Position numbers and translations under genes: made by a program | Part shown: piece by piece, positions 13,627 to 26,258 of the stretch | Position numbering within the stretch: the first letter of the stretch is position 1 | Layout: each line of letters opens with the position of its first letter | Notes under the pieces: generated by a model | Databases searched by the model: none | Seen by the model: the letters and a program-made list of their open reading frames with translations, nothing else | Told to the model about the DNA's origin: nothing | Origin: Panagrolaimus kolymaensis | Lineage: Eukaryota; Nematoda; Chromadorea; Rhabditida; Panagrolaimidae | Reading direction: 5' to 3' | DNA length: 64,000 nt | Assembly (NCBI GenBank): GCA_028622995.1 | Contig: JAJQJQ010000049.1 | Span: 1,178,001-1,242,000, forward strand

Positions 13627-15402
13627 TCATTGTTCCAATTGAATAATACCCATACGATCTAAGAATTCATCACGAGACAAAATTACACCATCCCATAGAT
13701 ACACCCGAGATAAAGTTGATGAAGATTTAGGTACAACAGTAGTAGCATTTGAAATAATTTGAATTTGAGCAGCAATATTTCGAACAACCGTAAGAGGTGA
13801 AGTACCACGTAAACGACCAAGTTGAATTGTTAATTTTCGATGAATTCGATTACATTCAAATTGAAGCATCTAAAAAACAAATACATGGTTAATATGAAAA
13901 TGAAAGAATCAACTTACTTCATGATTATTACCAGTGAAGAGTTTATCTATTGCTAGAGTTGAACCATGAGATAGTAGGATCATATCACCTCGAATGTATA
14001 AAGTATCAGTGATCACCAAAGTTTCACAGGATGGTGGCAAATGATCGACGATATTGACAAGAGCGGATAAATGCATAACTTCAAATGATATCTTTCTAAG
14101 TTCAGTCAAATTTCGCAAAAGAGGAAGACTTCTATCGAACGTTGAATGCTAAAAAATGAATATGATTAACTTAACAATGAAAGCAATGCACAAAACAAAC
14201 CTTTGAAACAACACTAGGAATATGAAATTCAATCAAACCAGGAAGCTTTGAAGTAACAGCTGGAATCAATTCTCCACCAACATTAGCGCTAATAGGCATA
14301 AATGATCGAAGAGTTGAAAAATCCAAGGATTTTAGAGTTGGTGCAAAGGCAGCCAAGAAATCTCCAAGCTTATCATGGTTTCGGTAGGCGATGGACATTC
14401 GAAGGTGTTCAATTGGAGCAGTGATGAGTCCAGATTCAGGTAAAATAAAATCAGCACGAAGTTCACGAACATGAAGAGTTTTGAGTTTTGACAATGCAAG
14501 AAGTTCATACAAGTTGTAACGGAGACTAAAAAGGAAGCTAAAGTAAGACAAGGAACATCTCTTGAAACAATAAACTAACCTCAAATTTTCAGAAACATTG
14601 CAAATTTTGATACTTTCTAATATTGGAAAATTTGAGAAGAAACCATTTTGAAGAGGGATACGATTGCATTGAGTTGAAATTCCATTCAAGTTTGATTCAA
14701 TCATCATTTGTTTCACATGAGAAAGAGATGAAGCCATAGCAACAAGATTTTCACTTGAGAAGGATGGAACAGCATGAGAATTTGTACGAACCAAATATGT
14801 TTGAGGAATGATCTAAAAAACCAACAGCTTAGAAGCTTAGACAAAGAAGTAATACAAACATACCGTAGCTTTAGGAAGTTGTTGAATAGGTGTTCGAGTG
14901 ATGTAAAGTGAAGTAACATCCTTCCATATACGGTATCGTTGTTGAAAGAAGAAACTAGTTGCAGCAAGATTGAGTCGAGTTTTAGCTGAGCAATGCTTGA
15001 AAATTCCATCAAAAAGTTCAACAGGAAAGATGAGATCTTTTGGCGCCTAAAAAACAAAGAAAGTGAAAATAAGTACATGTAAAGCAACAGTTAACTAACC
15101 TCATCAGCATTATCATCAACTTTAAGAGCAGTACTATCAAGTTTCTTTTTCAATTCATCAATCACCGTATCACGTTCACCCAAGCGCTTATTTGATCGTT
15201 CAAGACGAGACATCAAATCACGAATTTGATTATTCTTTGCATCCAAATCATCATGCTTTTCTTTAATCACCGAAACCAAATTATCTACCACTTCACGATA
15301 TTCAGCATTTCCAGGTTGTTGAGGAGGAGGAGGAGTTGTTGTTCCATTTGGTTGTTGTTGTCCATTTGAAGCGCTTCCATTGTTGTTGTTGTTTTCATCC
15401 AT
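13627..15402 (-). CDS. F-box protein with N-terminal coiled coil and LRR-like C-terminus
   Basis: Six exons, in transcript order: 15100-15402, 14864-15046, 14580-14812, 14201-14525, 13918-14148, 13627-13869. Phases agree throughout and give 505 aa. Residues 1-35 are Asn/Gln/Pro-rich. Residues about 38-100 form a charged heptad-like coiled coil (DNLVSVIKEKHDDLDAK...). Exon 2 encodes an F-box (LIFPVELFDGIFKHC, then LNLAATSFFFQQRYRIWKDV). The remainder is a run of short Leu/Ile-rich repeats like the LRR-type C-terminus of many F-box proteins. F-box proteins are substrate adaptors of SCF (Skp1-cullin) ubiquitin ligases; the substrate is unknown. The third intron is 54 nt and would stay in frame if retained. 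A coiled coil before the F-box is less common than a bare F-box. Nematodes have many such proteins, so orthology is uncertain. Confidence 0.8.
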
Positions 15403-15546
15403 TTTCTACTTTCTTCTTCTTCTTCTTTTGTCAATCACACAATAATATTCTCAGCAAAAAAAGTCAGTTGAAAAATCAGTCGTCGTCGTCAATCTACCTC
15501 AGCAATTTAGAGGGATGAATGAAAGAAAATTGTGTCGAAGCATTGC

Positions 15547-15553
15547 TTTTATA
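15547..15553 (-). promoter_or_regulatory. TATA box-like element of the F-box gene
   Basis: Read on the minus strand this is TATAAAA followed by GC, about 145 bp upstream of the F-box gene's ATG. It is distinctive against the surrounding poly-A tracts, but its use is unproven. Confidence 0.35.
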
Positions 15554-16046
15554 GGGATTGATGGATGAAGGTTATGCAAATTTTTCAAAGTTTGAAAGAT
15601 GCATTTGAAACTTCGAGAACTTTTCGAATGACTGGGAAAATATTTTAGGATGGAAAGATCCATTAATTTTTTGACTTTCAAGTTTATGATTTTTTACTGT
15701 ATTTTTTATGTCAATGACATTTTCCGAAGATGCAATGTAAATGTTCAAATGATGAATTTGTTAATAAAACTCTTTAGCATCCCATAACAAAGAGACTTCT
15801 TGCATTTTTACTTACACTTTGATTATTATAGTTCCATATATTTTTTTTAAATTTACACATCATTCTTCTTTTTTTAAGTGTAGGTGCCTGACTAATATTT
15901 TAGTATGAAAAATTTTTTTGCGGCATATTTTTTTTTTATAACCCGTGAAGAAGAAATTTTCTTTTAACAGAGAGAATTAATAAATTTAATGTACAATTTA
16001 AAAACAATAATTTTTTGTTGATTTGTTTGGACGAAAGACATTTTTA

Positions 16047-16683
16047 TTAATGTCGAAAAGGTTCCTCCTCATAATGAACAATTCCAGCTTGATTTTGTTG
16101 TTGAATTCGTTGAACACGATTGGAATCCATTTTGCGATTTAATGGACAATTAGGTAAAAACCAACATGAAAAAAATGTAAATACTAAAAATTTACTCTTT
16201 ATTCTTTTTACTCATTTTTTTATAAATGGATTTTTTCAAAGTCAAAAAATGGAGCGATTGCTTTTGTACTTTTTTTACTCTTTTTTTGTTTTGAAAAATG
16301 TGTTCAATACTTTTTCGCAAAAACTAAAAAAAAGGATGCGGAACGGGAAAAAAGGTAGGAACGCCGCCAGCGGCTAGAGTAAACAAATAACTTACATGCA
16401 AGTAAAACAATACAACCAAAAATAATTGCAATAATATTCCAAATTGAAATCGCTAAATAACAACAACTTGGAGCTAATGAGCCACCAATAAAAAATCTTG
16501 TACAACAATGAGTGTATGAAGGATCATTGCCAGGTTGAGGACAATAAGCAGGATATCCTGAAATTAAAAATGCTTTTTAGAAATTGGAGGAGTCACAAAT
16601 GGGTTTTTTTCTTTACCTTCTCCCGATGGACACCAATTTATTTCTCTTTCATAACTTCCACCAGCATTTGGAAAACCGCTCAT
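16047..16683 (-). CDS. Small Cys-rich membrane protein, paralogue 1
   Basis: Three exons on the minus strand: 16617-16683, 16396-16557, 16047-16183, giving 121 aa with consistent phases. The N-terminus is short (MSGFPNAGGSYEREINWCPSG). It is followed by YPAYCP, a YTHCC pair, FFIGG, a second CC pair, one membrane helix (about AIIFGCIVLLAL), then CWFLPNCPLNRK and a conserved tail (IVHYEEEPFRH). Nearly every landmark recurs in the plus-strand gene at 19.5-20.5 kb, and the last coding exon is exactly 137 nt in both. The Cys-pair/helix/Pro-rich tail plan recalls Shisa- or CYSTM-type small membrane proteins, but no assignment is made. This copy has a shorter N-terminus and lacks the Gly/Tyr repeats of its partner. 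Confidence 0.8.
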
Positions 16684-19494
16684 TTTTAAAGGTGGATTTG
16701 AAAATTCTGAAGAAGAAGAAAAGATTTATTAAAAAAACAGCCAAACGAAAAAACAAAAGGAAAAAGATTTTCCTCGAATTTCAAAGAAAGCGTCAAAAGA
16801 AAAAATTAATTAATTAACGCAAGTTTATAATTTCCTAAAATGGATTTAAAAAACTCATAAATGTCACACTCTGTGATTTGGGATCCATAGTTATAATTTT
16901 ATTAATTTGCTAAAAAAAACTCCAAAAATTATTTGCTTTAACTTTAAAAAACTTTAAACAAAAATTAAAAATAACAAAGAAATTTTGAAATTCTTCCAGC
17001 CCTCATAAAAAAAGTATCACGCTTTTTCACTCATTGATTTTGATCTTGATCCAGAACCTTTACTTAGATGATTCAGAGTTCAGAATCATAAGATTTTTTG
17101 TTGATTTAAAAAAATAAATAGTAGCTATTTCAAAACTTTTTTCAACTTTATTTTAAAAAAAACTAAGTTTTCTTCTTCTTCAAGTTGTACACTCTTTTAC
17201 TTATAACTCCTATTTATTTGTTTGTTTTTTGATCAAACAACAACAATCATTAATGCTTTTGATTTTAACTTTCTTCTTTTTTTTGCTTTTTGATTTGACA
17301 AAAGAAAAGTAAAAACAAGAAAAATGAAAGAAAAGTATATTTTTTTAAATTTTTCTCTTTAAACAATCATCCTCAATACAAAAATACATATATAAAAAAG
17401 AAAAGATAGCGTCACACAATCACGTCCTCCGTCCTTTGCTTGTTTGTGTGCTTGTAAAAAATTAGAGAGTTGACAAAAAAAAGAAGACGAGAAAGTGCGT
17501 GAGTGACATTCTTCTTTTTTCAGCAAGAGAAGAAAAAAAATAATAATAAGGAAAACATTTGATTCATGCCTCATTGATTTTTTTCATTCTCGTACATATA
17601 TTTATTTGCTTGCTTTATTCTATAAAAAAAAACGTGAAACTTCGAAGGAGGAATGAAAAAAAGAAATGAGTGATAAAAAAATATATAATATAACAACAAC
17701 GACGACGAAAACATCAGCAAGCAAGAAAGAAAAAAAATCATAACATTTTTAGTTTTCTTTTTTTTTTTTGGTTGTTGTTGCTTGCCAAAAAATTATTTTG
17801 TACAAAGTTTTTTTGCTTTTTTTTCCAACATGAGCAATCAGAAGGGAAAAGTTTCTCGAATAATAATCACGTGGTGCTTATGTTTGCTGATGATGATTTT
17901 TTTTATTGCCGCCTCTGGCAAGCAACAAGAAATATTCAGCAACACCATCATCATCACGTTGTTGCCTGCCAGAAGCGATGGAAAAAAGAAAAGCAATCAA
18001 ACCAAAAAAAACTCGAACCTCGAAAAACCTCTTTTTTCAAATTCCTTCAATTTTCGAGTTTAAGAAAAAATACATACAATATTTATATTTATATATTTTT
18101 GGAGAGAAGAAAAAAATTTATATAGCAAACATAAAAATAAAAAAGATCGTGGTTTTCAATATATTTTTTTTTCTTCTTCTTCGTCTCCTTCTTCTTCTGG
18201 GTATATTTTTGTTTTGTTTGTATTTGTTTTTGCCTTTTACAAAAACATGCGCAGAAAAAAAAATAGGAGGGATGCTTTTTATTTATTTTTGATTTTGAGG
18301 TTGTCACTTGCTTTGCTTGGTTGGTGGTTGGCTGCTCTTACTCACCTTTTTTTCTTCTCCACCAAGCCATCCTCCATCTATTCATCCATCCATCCATCCA
18401 TATTCTTCTTCGTCTTCTTCTTCCCTGAGAAACGAGAAAGAGAGGAAAAAAAGGTTTTTTCAAAAAAAAAATTCATCAAAGCGTTCGTTGTCGTCGTCGC
18501 CGCCGCAGCTTCTCGCAACAGCATGCAGCTTTGTACTATAAAACGTAAAGTTTTAAGTTTTAAAATATTTTTCTTTTTTAATTCGAATTTCGAAGGATGA
18601 AATAAAAAAAAGAAGAGTCATATTTTTTTTCTTTCGTTTGCTTTCTTCGATTTTTTCATTTCTTCTTTGATCGTCCTCGTTTTCGATTAATAATAATAAT
18701 ATTTTATATGGATCTTATTTTTTTCCATCTTTTTTTTGAGAATCGCGATATACCTTTTTTGGGGTGCTTTTTTAGTACTAAAGTTTGCTCACTTGCTTGC
18801 TTGAATGATTTTTTCTTTCTTCTTTGTTGCTTGGAGTTAAAAAGGTAGTATTGCTTTCTTTATTTTCCCTCCATTCTTTTTTTCTCGAAAATTTTGCTAG
18901 AAAAATTTGAAAGGTATAACTTTCTTTTTCTTTTCTTTTTTTTGGTTTGAAGATCGTACAAAAAAATGTTTATGGAGAATCAATATTTTTTTATTTTGTT
19001 ATTTAAAAAAAAATTAAAGCCTTCACTGACCAAGAATTCAATGTTTTTCTATAACGAGTGTTTCGAGTTTAAAAAAATGCCATAAATTTTTTTATAATAA
19101 TTTTTTTATAAAATTCATTTAATCTGGCTAAAAATTTAATAACTTTTATGGCCAAGAAAAAAAATACGGTTAAGAAACTGGTTTTGAAAAGAGTAAGAAA
19201 AATCTTTTAGTATTTGCATTTTTTCTTCTTCGATTCTTGCTTTTCTTTACCTTTACCTATCTTTTTTTGATCAGAAAATTGTTTTATCTTAGAGGAAACT
19301 AATATGAAACAACAAATACCCTCGATTTTAATCAAAAAATTTCATCGCGTTTTCAATAATCTTTTTTTTTTTGACTATTTTTATTTCAAATCCGAAATAA
19401 AACTTTTTTGTTATCAAGCGGCTTTGGCTTCTGCTTTTAGATATCAATTTTTTTTAAATTTTGCAGGTTCTGAAATCTATTTCCCTTTAAAGAA
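16684..19494. promoter_or_regulatory. 2.8-kb spacer between divergent paralogues
   Basis: This region separates the two start codons of the head-to-head paralogue pair and must hold both promoters or trans-splice sites. It is made of homopurine/homopyrimidine runs, (CTT)n and a CATC repeat near 18.38 kb (five CATC/CCAT units). Many apparent open frames occur on both strands, but none has a family signature or splice partner. Confidence 0.4.
18381..18403 (+). repeat. CATC tetranucleotide microsatellite
   Basis: A short tandem run of CATC/CCAT units is followed by TTCTTCTTCGTCTTCTTC-type triplets. It is a simple repeat and the frames through it are not genes. Confidence 0.7.
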
Positions 19495-20498
19495 ATGAGT
19501 TACGGCGGCTATGGAGGCGGAGGCTATGGAGGAAGCATAGGCGGATATAGCGGTAATTTTGGTGGAGGTCGACAAAATTATGTAAAATTTTAACATTATC
19601 CACTAAACATTTTTACTTTTATTTTTTTAGGGCTTTGGAGGTTATGGAGGTTATGGAGGTTATGATGGCTCACAATATGGACGAGAAACAAATTGGTGTC
19701 CTTCTGGAGAAGGTAAAAAATAAAATAAAAACCATTTTTGGAACTCTTAAATTAGTTTATAAAAAAACTTTTTTTTTGGCTTTAGGATATCCAGCATATT
19801 GCCCTAGTTCAGGCCAAGATTATTCTTACACTCATTGTTGCCAAACATTTTTCATTGGTGGTTCAGGAAGTTGTTGTTATTTTGAAATTTCAGCTGGAAA
19901 TATAGCTGCAATTGTTATTGGTATTATTATTTTACTTACATGTAAGTTATTTACTTTTTTTTTGTTTACACAAGCCCCTTGGCGGCGTTCTTTATTTTTC
20001 TTTTCCCGTTCCTTTTCCTTCTTTTTTTGGTTGTTCCAAAAAGGATTAAACTTCTTCGAAAAAAAGAAAGAGTAAAAAGAAAAAATATAAAAACAATCGA
20101 TTCATTTTTTAGTTTTGAAAAAAAAAGTATCAGAAGCATCTATGAAATTAAATTAAAAAAAGCCTTTTTAATTTTGGATAAAAGCCTTGCCAAGTTTTAG
20201 TTGATTAAAGAATTTTATTTAAAAAAAACTTTTTGCAACCCAAAAAAATCCATGTGACATTTATCTTTTTGGAAAGCTAAAGCTTAATCGAGCCTTTTTC
20301 ACTCTCAAAAAAGTAATCCAACAAAACTGAATAAAACTAAAATTTCTTCAATTTTTTTTAGTACTCGTATGTTTACCATGTTGGTGTATGACAAGTTGTC
20401 CATTAAATCGTAAAATACATGCACGACGCGTTCAACGAGTTCAACAACGACAAGCTGGCATTGTTCATTATGAGCAGGAACCATTTCGACATTATTAA
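19495..20498 (+). CDS. Small Cys-rich membrane protein, paralogue 2, with Gly/Tyr-rich N-terminus
   Basis: Four exons: 19495-19581, 19631-19712, 19786-19941, 20362-20498, giving 153 aa with consistent phases. Residues 1-45 are GGY repeats (YGGYGGGGYGG..., then GYGGYGGYDG). Next come NWCPSGEGYPAYCP, YTHCC, FFIGG, CC, a single membrane helix (AAIVIGIIILLTL), a Cys-rich juxtamembrane segment (VCLPCWCMTSC), CPLNRK and a tail ending IVHYEQEPFRHY. An out-of-frame reading of exon 2 gives a spurious MEV repeat. It is clearly a duplicate of the minus-strand gene at 16.0-16.7 kb in inverted orientation. The tail VQRxQQxQAGIVHYEQEPF is the best conserved part, suggesting a cytoplasmic binding motif (inference). 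Confidence 0.82.
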
Positions 20499-21205
20499 TA
20501 TTATAAAAAAAATTATTCCATCCATCCATCCTCCTCCATCCACAATGTTTCAAAAACAAAATTTGTACATTTACGTAAAATATTTTTTACTTTTAAAATT
20601 TTCTAAAAAAAAATATTTTTGTTATCCTTCTTTTACTTATATCTATCTATCAATTATTACCCCTAAAGAACTCAACTCATTTCATATTTTATTTTATTGT
20701 TTACACTTTTAATTAAAAGAAATTTACCCAGTTAGGTGTTGATGATTTTAAAATTGTAATTAATTTTATAGTTTTTTGCTTAAAAATTCTGAAAGTTGCT
20801 TAAAAATTTACTGTGTTCCTCTATTAAAGTTATATTATTATCATTATTTACTCATGAAGTTAAAAAATTAAAGCTTGATAACGAAAGAAAAAGCGTATTT
20901 ATAAAAAAATAAATTTTCCGTACCGTTAATATGTAGCTAATACTTGAAGATTAAAAAATCGGCACAAATCAATGATTGGAAAATTTTTTTTATGTAATCC
21001 AGCAGCATACTACGGTAAAAGCTGGCAAAAAGCCCAAATAACCAAGAAGCAGCTTTCATCGATGAAAAAATTTGCAAGAAAAAATAAAAAGTTTAATGCA
21101 AATTTTGTTTGTCATTTTTTTTTCATCTTCAAATGCCGCCGTTTTCCTACATAAGTCAAACGTTTCATCATTTTCAAAGCCATTTGTTCATTTTTGAAAA
21201 GTGAA
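20499..21205. other. Intergenic, AT-rich
   Basis: This stretch holds the 3' flank of the membrane-protein gene and the upstream region of the next plus-strand gene. No coding sequence is supported. Confidence 0.6.
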
Positions 21206-23519
21206 ATGATGTCGTCTTCGTCGCATTATAGCGTCTTCTTCCTGACTCTTCTCTTGATCCTTCCATCGTCTTCATGGGCTCTTCTTCGATCGAATCGAAA
21301 TGCTTTTGCTTCAAATGATACCGTGGTTATTTCATCCGTCAACGCGAAAGAAAACGTCAAAGATGAACTTGATTATCTCTCATCCGATGATGAACCTCTT
21401 TCTATTGGAACTCAACATGGTCCTGATGTGGATATAGCAAGTCGTGGTAATATTGAAGTTATCCTGGATGGTGATTTGACATTTGAAATTTGTACTCGAA
21501 CATGCAATTTGGCAGAGTAAGTATTTATTATATTTATAGACTTTTATAACTTTGTTTTGTTTTCAGAGTACGTGTATCATTCGATGGAACTCCTGCTCCT
21601 GGTTCTTCAAATCCATGTTCATTTATTGCTGGCGTCAGTCAAAGTCTAATATGGTTTATTGAAAAAGGAACAGGTTTTGCTTCAACATTTCGTATTTCTT
21701 CATATTTTTTAATTTTTCAGGATATGATAAAAACATATATTCTGGATGTGGACAAGCTACTATTCGTTTACCTGACATGAAGTTTATTATGGATGGTCAA
21801 GACAAGCTTCGTGCTCAACCTGGTTGTCATCCTAAAGTTGGGAGTGATAAAAGTATTAAACTGAATGTCCAAAGTGCTTCACCATCATGTGTTCTTATTG
21901 TGGTATGTCATTGTTACAAATCTTTAGCTATTAATGTTTTGCTTTATAGAAAAATGCAAAGATCAAGCCGCCACCCTCATCTGTTTCAACAACAACCGTA
22001 TCTGAAGAACCATCATCAATTACAGCATCGACAGCGTCAACAGAAGAAGGTGGAATGCCTATTTATGGATGGATACTCATCGGAGTTTTTGTTTTCCTTA
22101 TCTTCATTGGTCTTTGTATACTCGGGTAAGTTTATGTGTGATTTTTTGGCTACTAAAACCTTTTGCTTTTTAGGGTATGGTTGGTTATGAAAAGAAAATC
22201 AAAGAAGCATGGTCCTCCTGAAGGTCAATACAAAGCTGTAGCAATGGGAACAAAAAAGGTCGTAATTGAAATGCCTGAATCACCCAAAAAGAACATTCAA
22301 GCAGAAATTGAAAACAAAGAAGTTGAACATGTTGTTAAAGAATCTATGAAGCCAACCGTGGATTCGAAAATTGATCAAGTTAAAGAAGCTGCTCCTGAGA
22401 AAAAGACAATGGAAAAAGAAGAACAAGTCGAAGCTCCGATTCCTCAACAATCTGCTGAAAAGATTGCTCCTGTCATCGTCGTCAAAGCAAAAAAGATCAA
22501 AGTTCCTAAAAATCCTCATGTTCCATATCCAATGGCATTTCGATCAGAATACAACAAAGCAAAATCTCTCAAATCTGGTACTCATTCGGTTTCTGACAAA
22601 ATGGTTCTTAACAAAGAAGCTCTCATGGAATCTCATGTTGATTCACTTTCTCGTCATGGATGCCTTGAAAAAGTGTCACACACAGAAGCTGCACAAATGA
22701 GAAAGTTAGTTTTGAAACTATTAGTAAACTTATAATAACACAATTCTTTTTTAGAAATTATCCTATAGTCAAAGGCAGAAAAGTTCAAGAAAGTGAAGTC
22801 AACCTCTTCCTCCTCTCCATCTCTGAAATGTATGCTGAATTGAATCGAATGATGTTTGTCTTTACATAATCCTTTTTCGTTATAACTATTTACGTTTAGT
22901 GTTGAAGCTGAAAAAGTTCTTGTTGAATGCGGCGTTCAATTCGATGATAAAAAACAAATTACAAAGATGACAGAAATGGCTCGTGATTATCTCAAACACC
23001 GTTCAACTCCTGAAATTCATGTTTACTTTGCTTTCGGTGCGGAATACTCTCAACATATCACATCTGATTTGGACATGATTCACAAATTCTCACTTCCTTT
23101 GCTTATGGTCATTGCTTTGATGCCTCGTTTTCCTGAATTCAATCGTCGAAAAGCTTGTACTTGGATTCGGTAGCTTATTTTTATGTTTTCTGTCTTTTTA
23201 TTTATGATTCCTTTTTAGTCGTCAAGCTCCTACAATTCGTAAAGAATGTCCTCTTCGTGATAGAGCATCAAAACCATTTCCAATCCACATTCTTGAAAGA
23301 GCCTATTTCAAGAGTATCAAGGATTTTACGAATATCGATGGTCTTGACACTGATTCAACTTCTGGAGAAAAGCAGCCATCAAATCAATCTCAAACCAACA
23401 ATCAATCATCGGTCATCGATCCTAAGAAAATCCCAGCTGAAGACGTCACTCAAGAAAGCAAAACAAAGAAGAAGATCAACAACAAGAAGCAAGACAAAGG
23501 AAAAAAGAATAAAAAATGA
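21206..23519 (+). CDS. Type I membrane protein with large cytoplasmic domain
   Basis: Eight exons: 21206-21516, 21567-21673, 21721-21902, 21950-22125, 22174-22704, 22755-22853, 22900-23169, 23219-23519. All phases agree and give 658 aa. The start is the first of two adjacent ATGs, followed by a signal peptide (VFFLTLLLIL...SSWA). The extracellular part (to about 200) holds 'GNIEVILDGDLTFEIC' and scattered Cys (CTRTC, NPC, SGCG, PGCH, PSC), suggesting a small disulphide-bonded beta domain, then a Ser/Thr/Pro stalk. The membrane helix is at about 238-260 (WILIGVFVFLIFIGLCILG), with the stop-transfer MKRKSKK. About 395 cytoplasmic residues follow: an acidic/Lys-rich linker, a better-conserved-looking segment (FLLSISEMYAELNRMIVEAEKVL ... 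PLLMVIALMPRFPEF) and a Lys-rich tail. I recognise no family. It reads as a surface receptor or adhesion protein, which is inference. Confidence 0.75.
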
Positions 23520-24137
23520 ACATGTTTTATTTCATTTTTTGTTTTGTACCATTTTTACTGATCATGTTTTATTTCACTTTTAATTTTATGTGTGAATAAA
23601 AAATAAATAATTACAAAAACAATTTATTGGCATTTTGCTTATTTCGTAGTTACTCATACCTTTCTGTTTTTTTTTTTGCTAAAATATATTAGAGAAATTT
23701 CTCAAATCTTTTTTGTTTATTTTTGGTTTGTTTTACCAACTTTATTCAATCCCTTCATGTCTCATTTCCCATAAATAAATGTACGCAATGATCACGAAAC
23801 ATAATCCTATTACATAAAAAACTTTGTATACACCAAAAAAAAAATGAAATTGAATTAAATTAAACTTTTGTACCTTTTTTTCATTTGAAAAATTTTTTCA
23901 TACATTCTTTCACTCATCAAATTTGTTACTTTTTTTGTTCGTTATTCTTATTCAACAACAACAAAACTTCGATAACATCTTTTTTTTAAATTTATTTTAT
24001 TTTGTTGTTTTTTGTTTCAAACCTATTAGACGTCAGATAAAAGACGACGAAAACTATCGGCTGGCTGCTACTTTTAATTTCATTGACTACAAATTATTTT
24101 TAACCTTCTTTTATTTTTCAAAGTTCAAAAAAAAAGC
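23520..24137. other. Intergenic
   Basis: An AATAAA just after the stop (about 23.6 kb) is a likely polyadenylation signal. The rest is T-rich with no gene seen. Confidence 0.6.
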
Positions 24138-26217
24138 ATGGAAATATTTGGAATAAATCGATTTCATTTAATTGTACTTTGCACTTGGCAACTAAGTTTG
24201 ATATTTGTAACTCAATTAATATTTCCAATATTTTTAAATTATGTTCCTCGATGGCGTTGTTTACCAACAGAAAATTTTGGGAAGGATTGTTTGATTTATA
24301 AAAGTTGCAATGAAACAACAAAAATAGAATTTGAAAATACATTTTTTTATTCCATGGCTTTAGAATTTGATTGGATTTGTGGGTCTAAAGCTTATTTAAC
24401 AGCTTTATTAAGTCAAGTACAATTTGCTGGAGTTTTAATTGGAACTATAGCGAATGGAAGTTTATCGGATTTATTTGGAAGGAAATGGACTTCATTAGCT
24501 AATATGTTATTGGCTTTAGCTATGATGCTTTTAAGTGGTAAGGAATTTTTGCTATTCTCATAAAAAAAATATTCTAATTTTACTGAAGTAAATTACACGG
24601 AATCTTTAATGGAAATTTTTGAATATATTTTTAGTTGTTGCACCAAATTGGAGATTTCTTTTTGTTTGCCGATTTATTTTGGGTTTTTCCATTGGTGGAA
24701 TTGTTGTGGTTTTATACACTTTTATTATGGAATTAATTTTGCCCACTCAACGAATGATTCTTCGATGCATTTTTAATTGGGTTTGAAATTGCTAAATTTA
24801 AATAATTATTTATTTCATTAATGATTAAATATTTTTAGGGAATTGGAAGAATTTTAATGACTGTTACATGTTATTATTTTACTGATTGGCGGTCAGCTAC
24901 GATAGCGTCAGTGATTTTTGCATTTCCTTCCGTTCTCATTGTTTTCTTTTTATTTCCTGAAAGTCCCACATGGTTACATTATAAAGTAAGATTCTTCTTT
25001 TTTTTAAATAAAAAGAGCTCTCAAAATTAAATAATAATGTTTTTGGGATTTCAAACACGAAAATAAAATAAAAAATGAAAGGTTTTTGTTGCTAAAATCC
25101 AAAAACTTTTGAAAGTGTTTTTAATAATAATTTTGGTTATAAAAATTGATTTAATTTTTTAAGGGAAAACTTGAAACCATGAAAAAAAGTGAACGAAAGA
25201 TAGCTAACATTGCTGGAATTGAATATCAAGAAATTCAACATGATCCCGTGATTGAAAAGAAAAGCATTTTGTAAAACTTTTTTTTTATTTTTTTCATTTC
25301 TTTGTTTGATGCATATTTTTTTAGAGACATAATTCGAGATCGAAATGTTTTTAAACGTGTAATAGTTTTATGGGTGATGTGGTTTGTTGCAAGTCTTTCA
25401 TCATATGGCATTGATTTAAATAGTAATAATATAAGTGGAAATATATTTATTAATCAAATTTGTTTTGCTATTGTTATAACTATTTCCAAATATGTAAGCT
25501 AGCTTCCTTCAAACATTTTCATGTCGTCGTCGGATTTTTATTTTATTATTTTAGTGTTTATTAATTTTGGACACAACTTTCCCAAAATTTAGTCGTCGAA
25601 ACCTTCATCAATGCTCTCAACTTGCTGCAATGATTTGCTTCGTGGCTTTGGTAGTTTTAACAAAATTTAATTTCGAAGTTTGTTTTTTTTTCAGAAATTT
25701 TTTTTTAAGAAAATTATTAAATAATCTTTAGGGAATTCCAATTTTAATTCTAAATTTATTAGGAATAGTATTTATTGAACATACATGGGTAATTCAAAAA
25801 TTTTTTATTTTAGAGAATCGTTTTTTTCCTTCAAACTAAAATTTTTTTAGGATGCCTGTTATCTTTGTGGAATCGAAGTTGTGCCCACTCCTATGCGAGC
25901 ATCGACTCTAGGGTCATGTTCATTAATCGCTCGAGTTGGAGCACTTTTATCTCCAATTGTAAGTCCTTTACCGTTAAAATTTTCACTGGCATTTTTTACC
26001 ACCAAAAACTCTTTTTATTAAGGTTGCCATCCTTCATCATCATTCACCTGAAAGTGTTTATGCAGTAATTTTGGGTTTTTCAACCATAAGTTTAATAATG
26101 TCATATTTATTTTTGATTGAAACAAAAGGTAATAATTTGGATCATGTGATGATTGCTGTTGTTGAAAAAGAAGACGACATTGCGAAAGTTGATGAAGAAA
26201 CAACAAAGTTTATGTAA
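24138..26217 (+). CDS. SLC22-like organic ion transporter (MFS)
   Basis: Nine exons: 24138-24537, 24635-24780, 24839-24985, 25164-25270, 25325-25493, 25555-25677, 25732-25788, 25851-25958, 26023-26217. Phases agree and give 483 aa. Family features seen: the first helix, then an extracellular loop with cysteines (WRCLP, DCLIYKSC) and FDWICGS, as in organic cation/anion transporters; the MFS motif GSLSDLFGRKW at about residues 107-117; FCRFxLGFSIGG-type helix 4; FFLFPESPTWL, the SLC22 'ESPRWL' signature, near residue 225; and a second-half segment with EVVPTPMRASTLGSCSLIARVGALLSP, matching the 'ELFPTxxRxxG' motif. Such carriers move organic cations, anions or carnitine across the plasma membrane; the substrate cannot be read. 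At 483 aa it is a little shorter than the usual 550, mainly from a short first loop. Confidence 0.9.
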
Positions 26218-26258
26218 TTTATTTCTTTGGCCGCTTTATTTTGCTATGTAATTTTATT

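Noticed and set aside
17772..18600. Several overlapping 70-130-codon frames between the divergent paralogues
   Set aside because: All arise from CTT/CAT/poly-A simple sequence and overlap each other in different frames.
19635..20075. Frame starting with an MEV repeat
   Set aside because: Out-of-frame reading of the GGY-repeat exon; the correct frame matches the paralogue.
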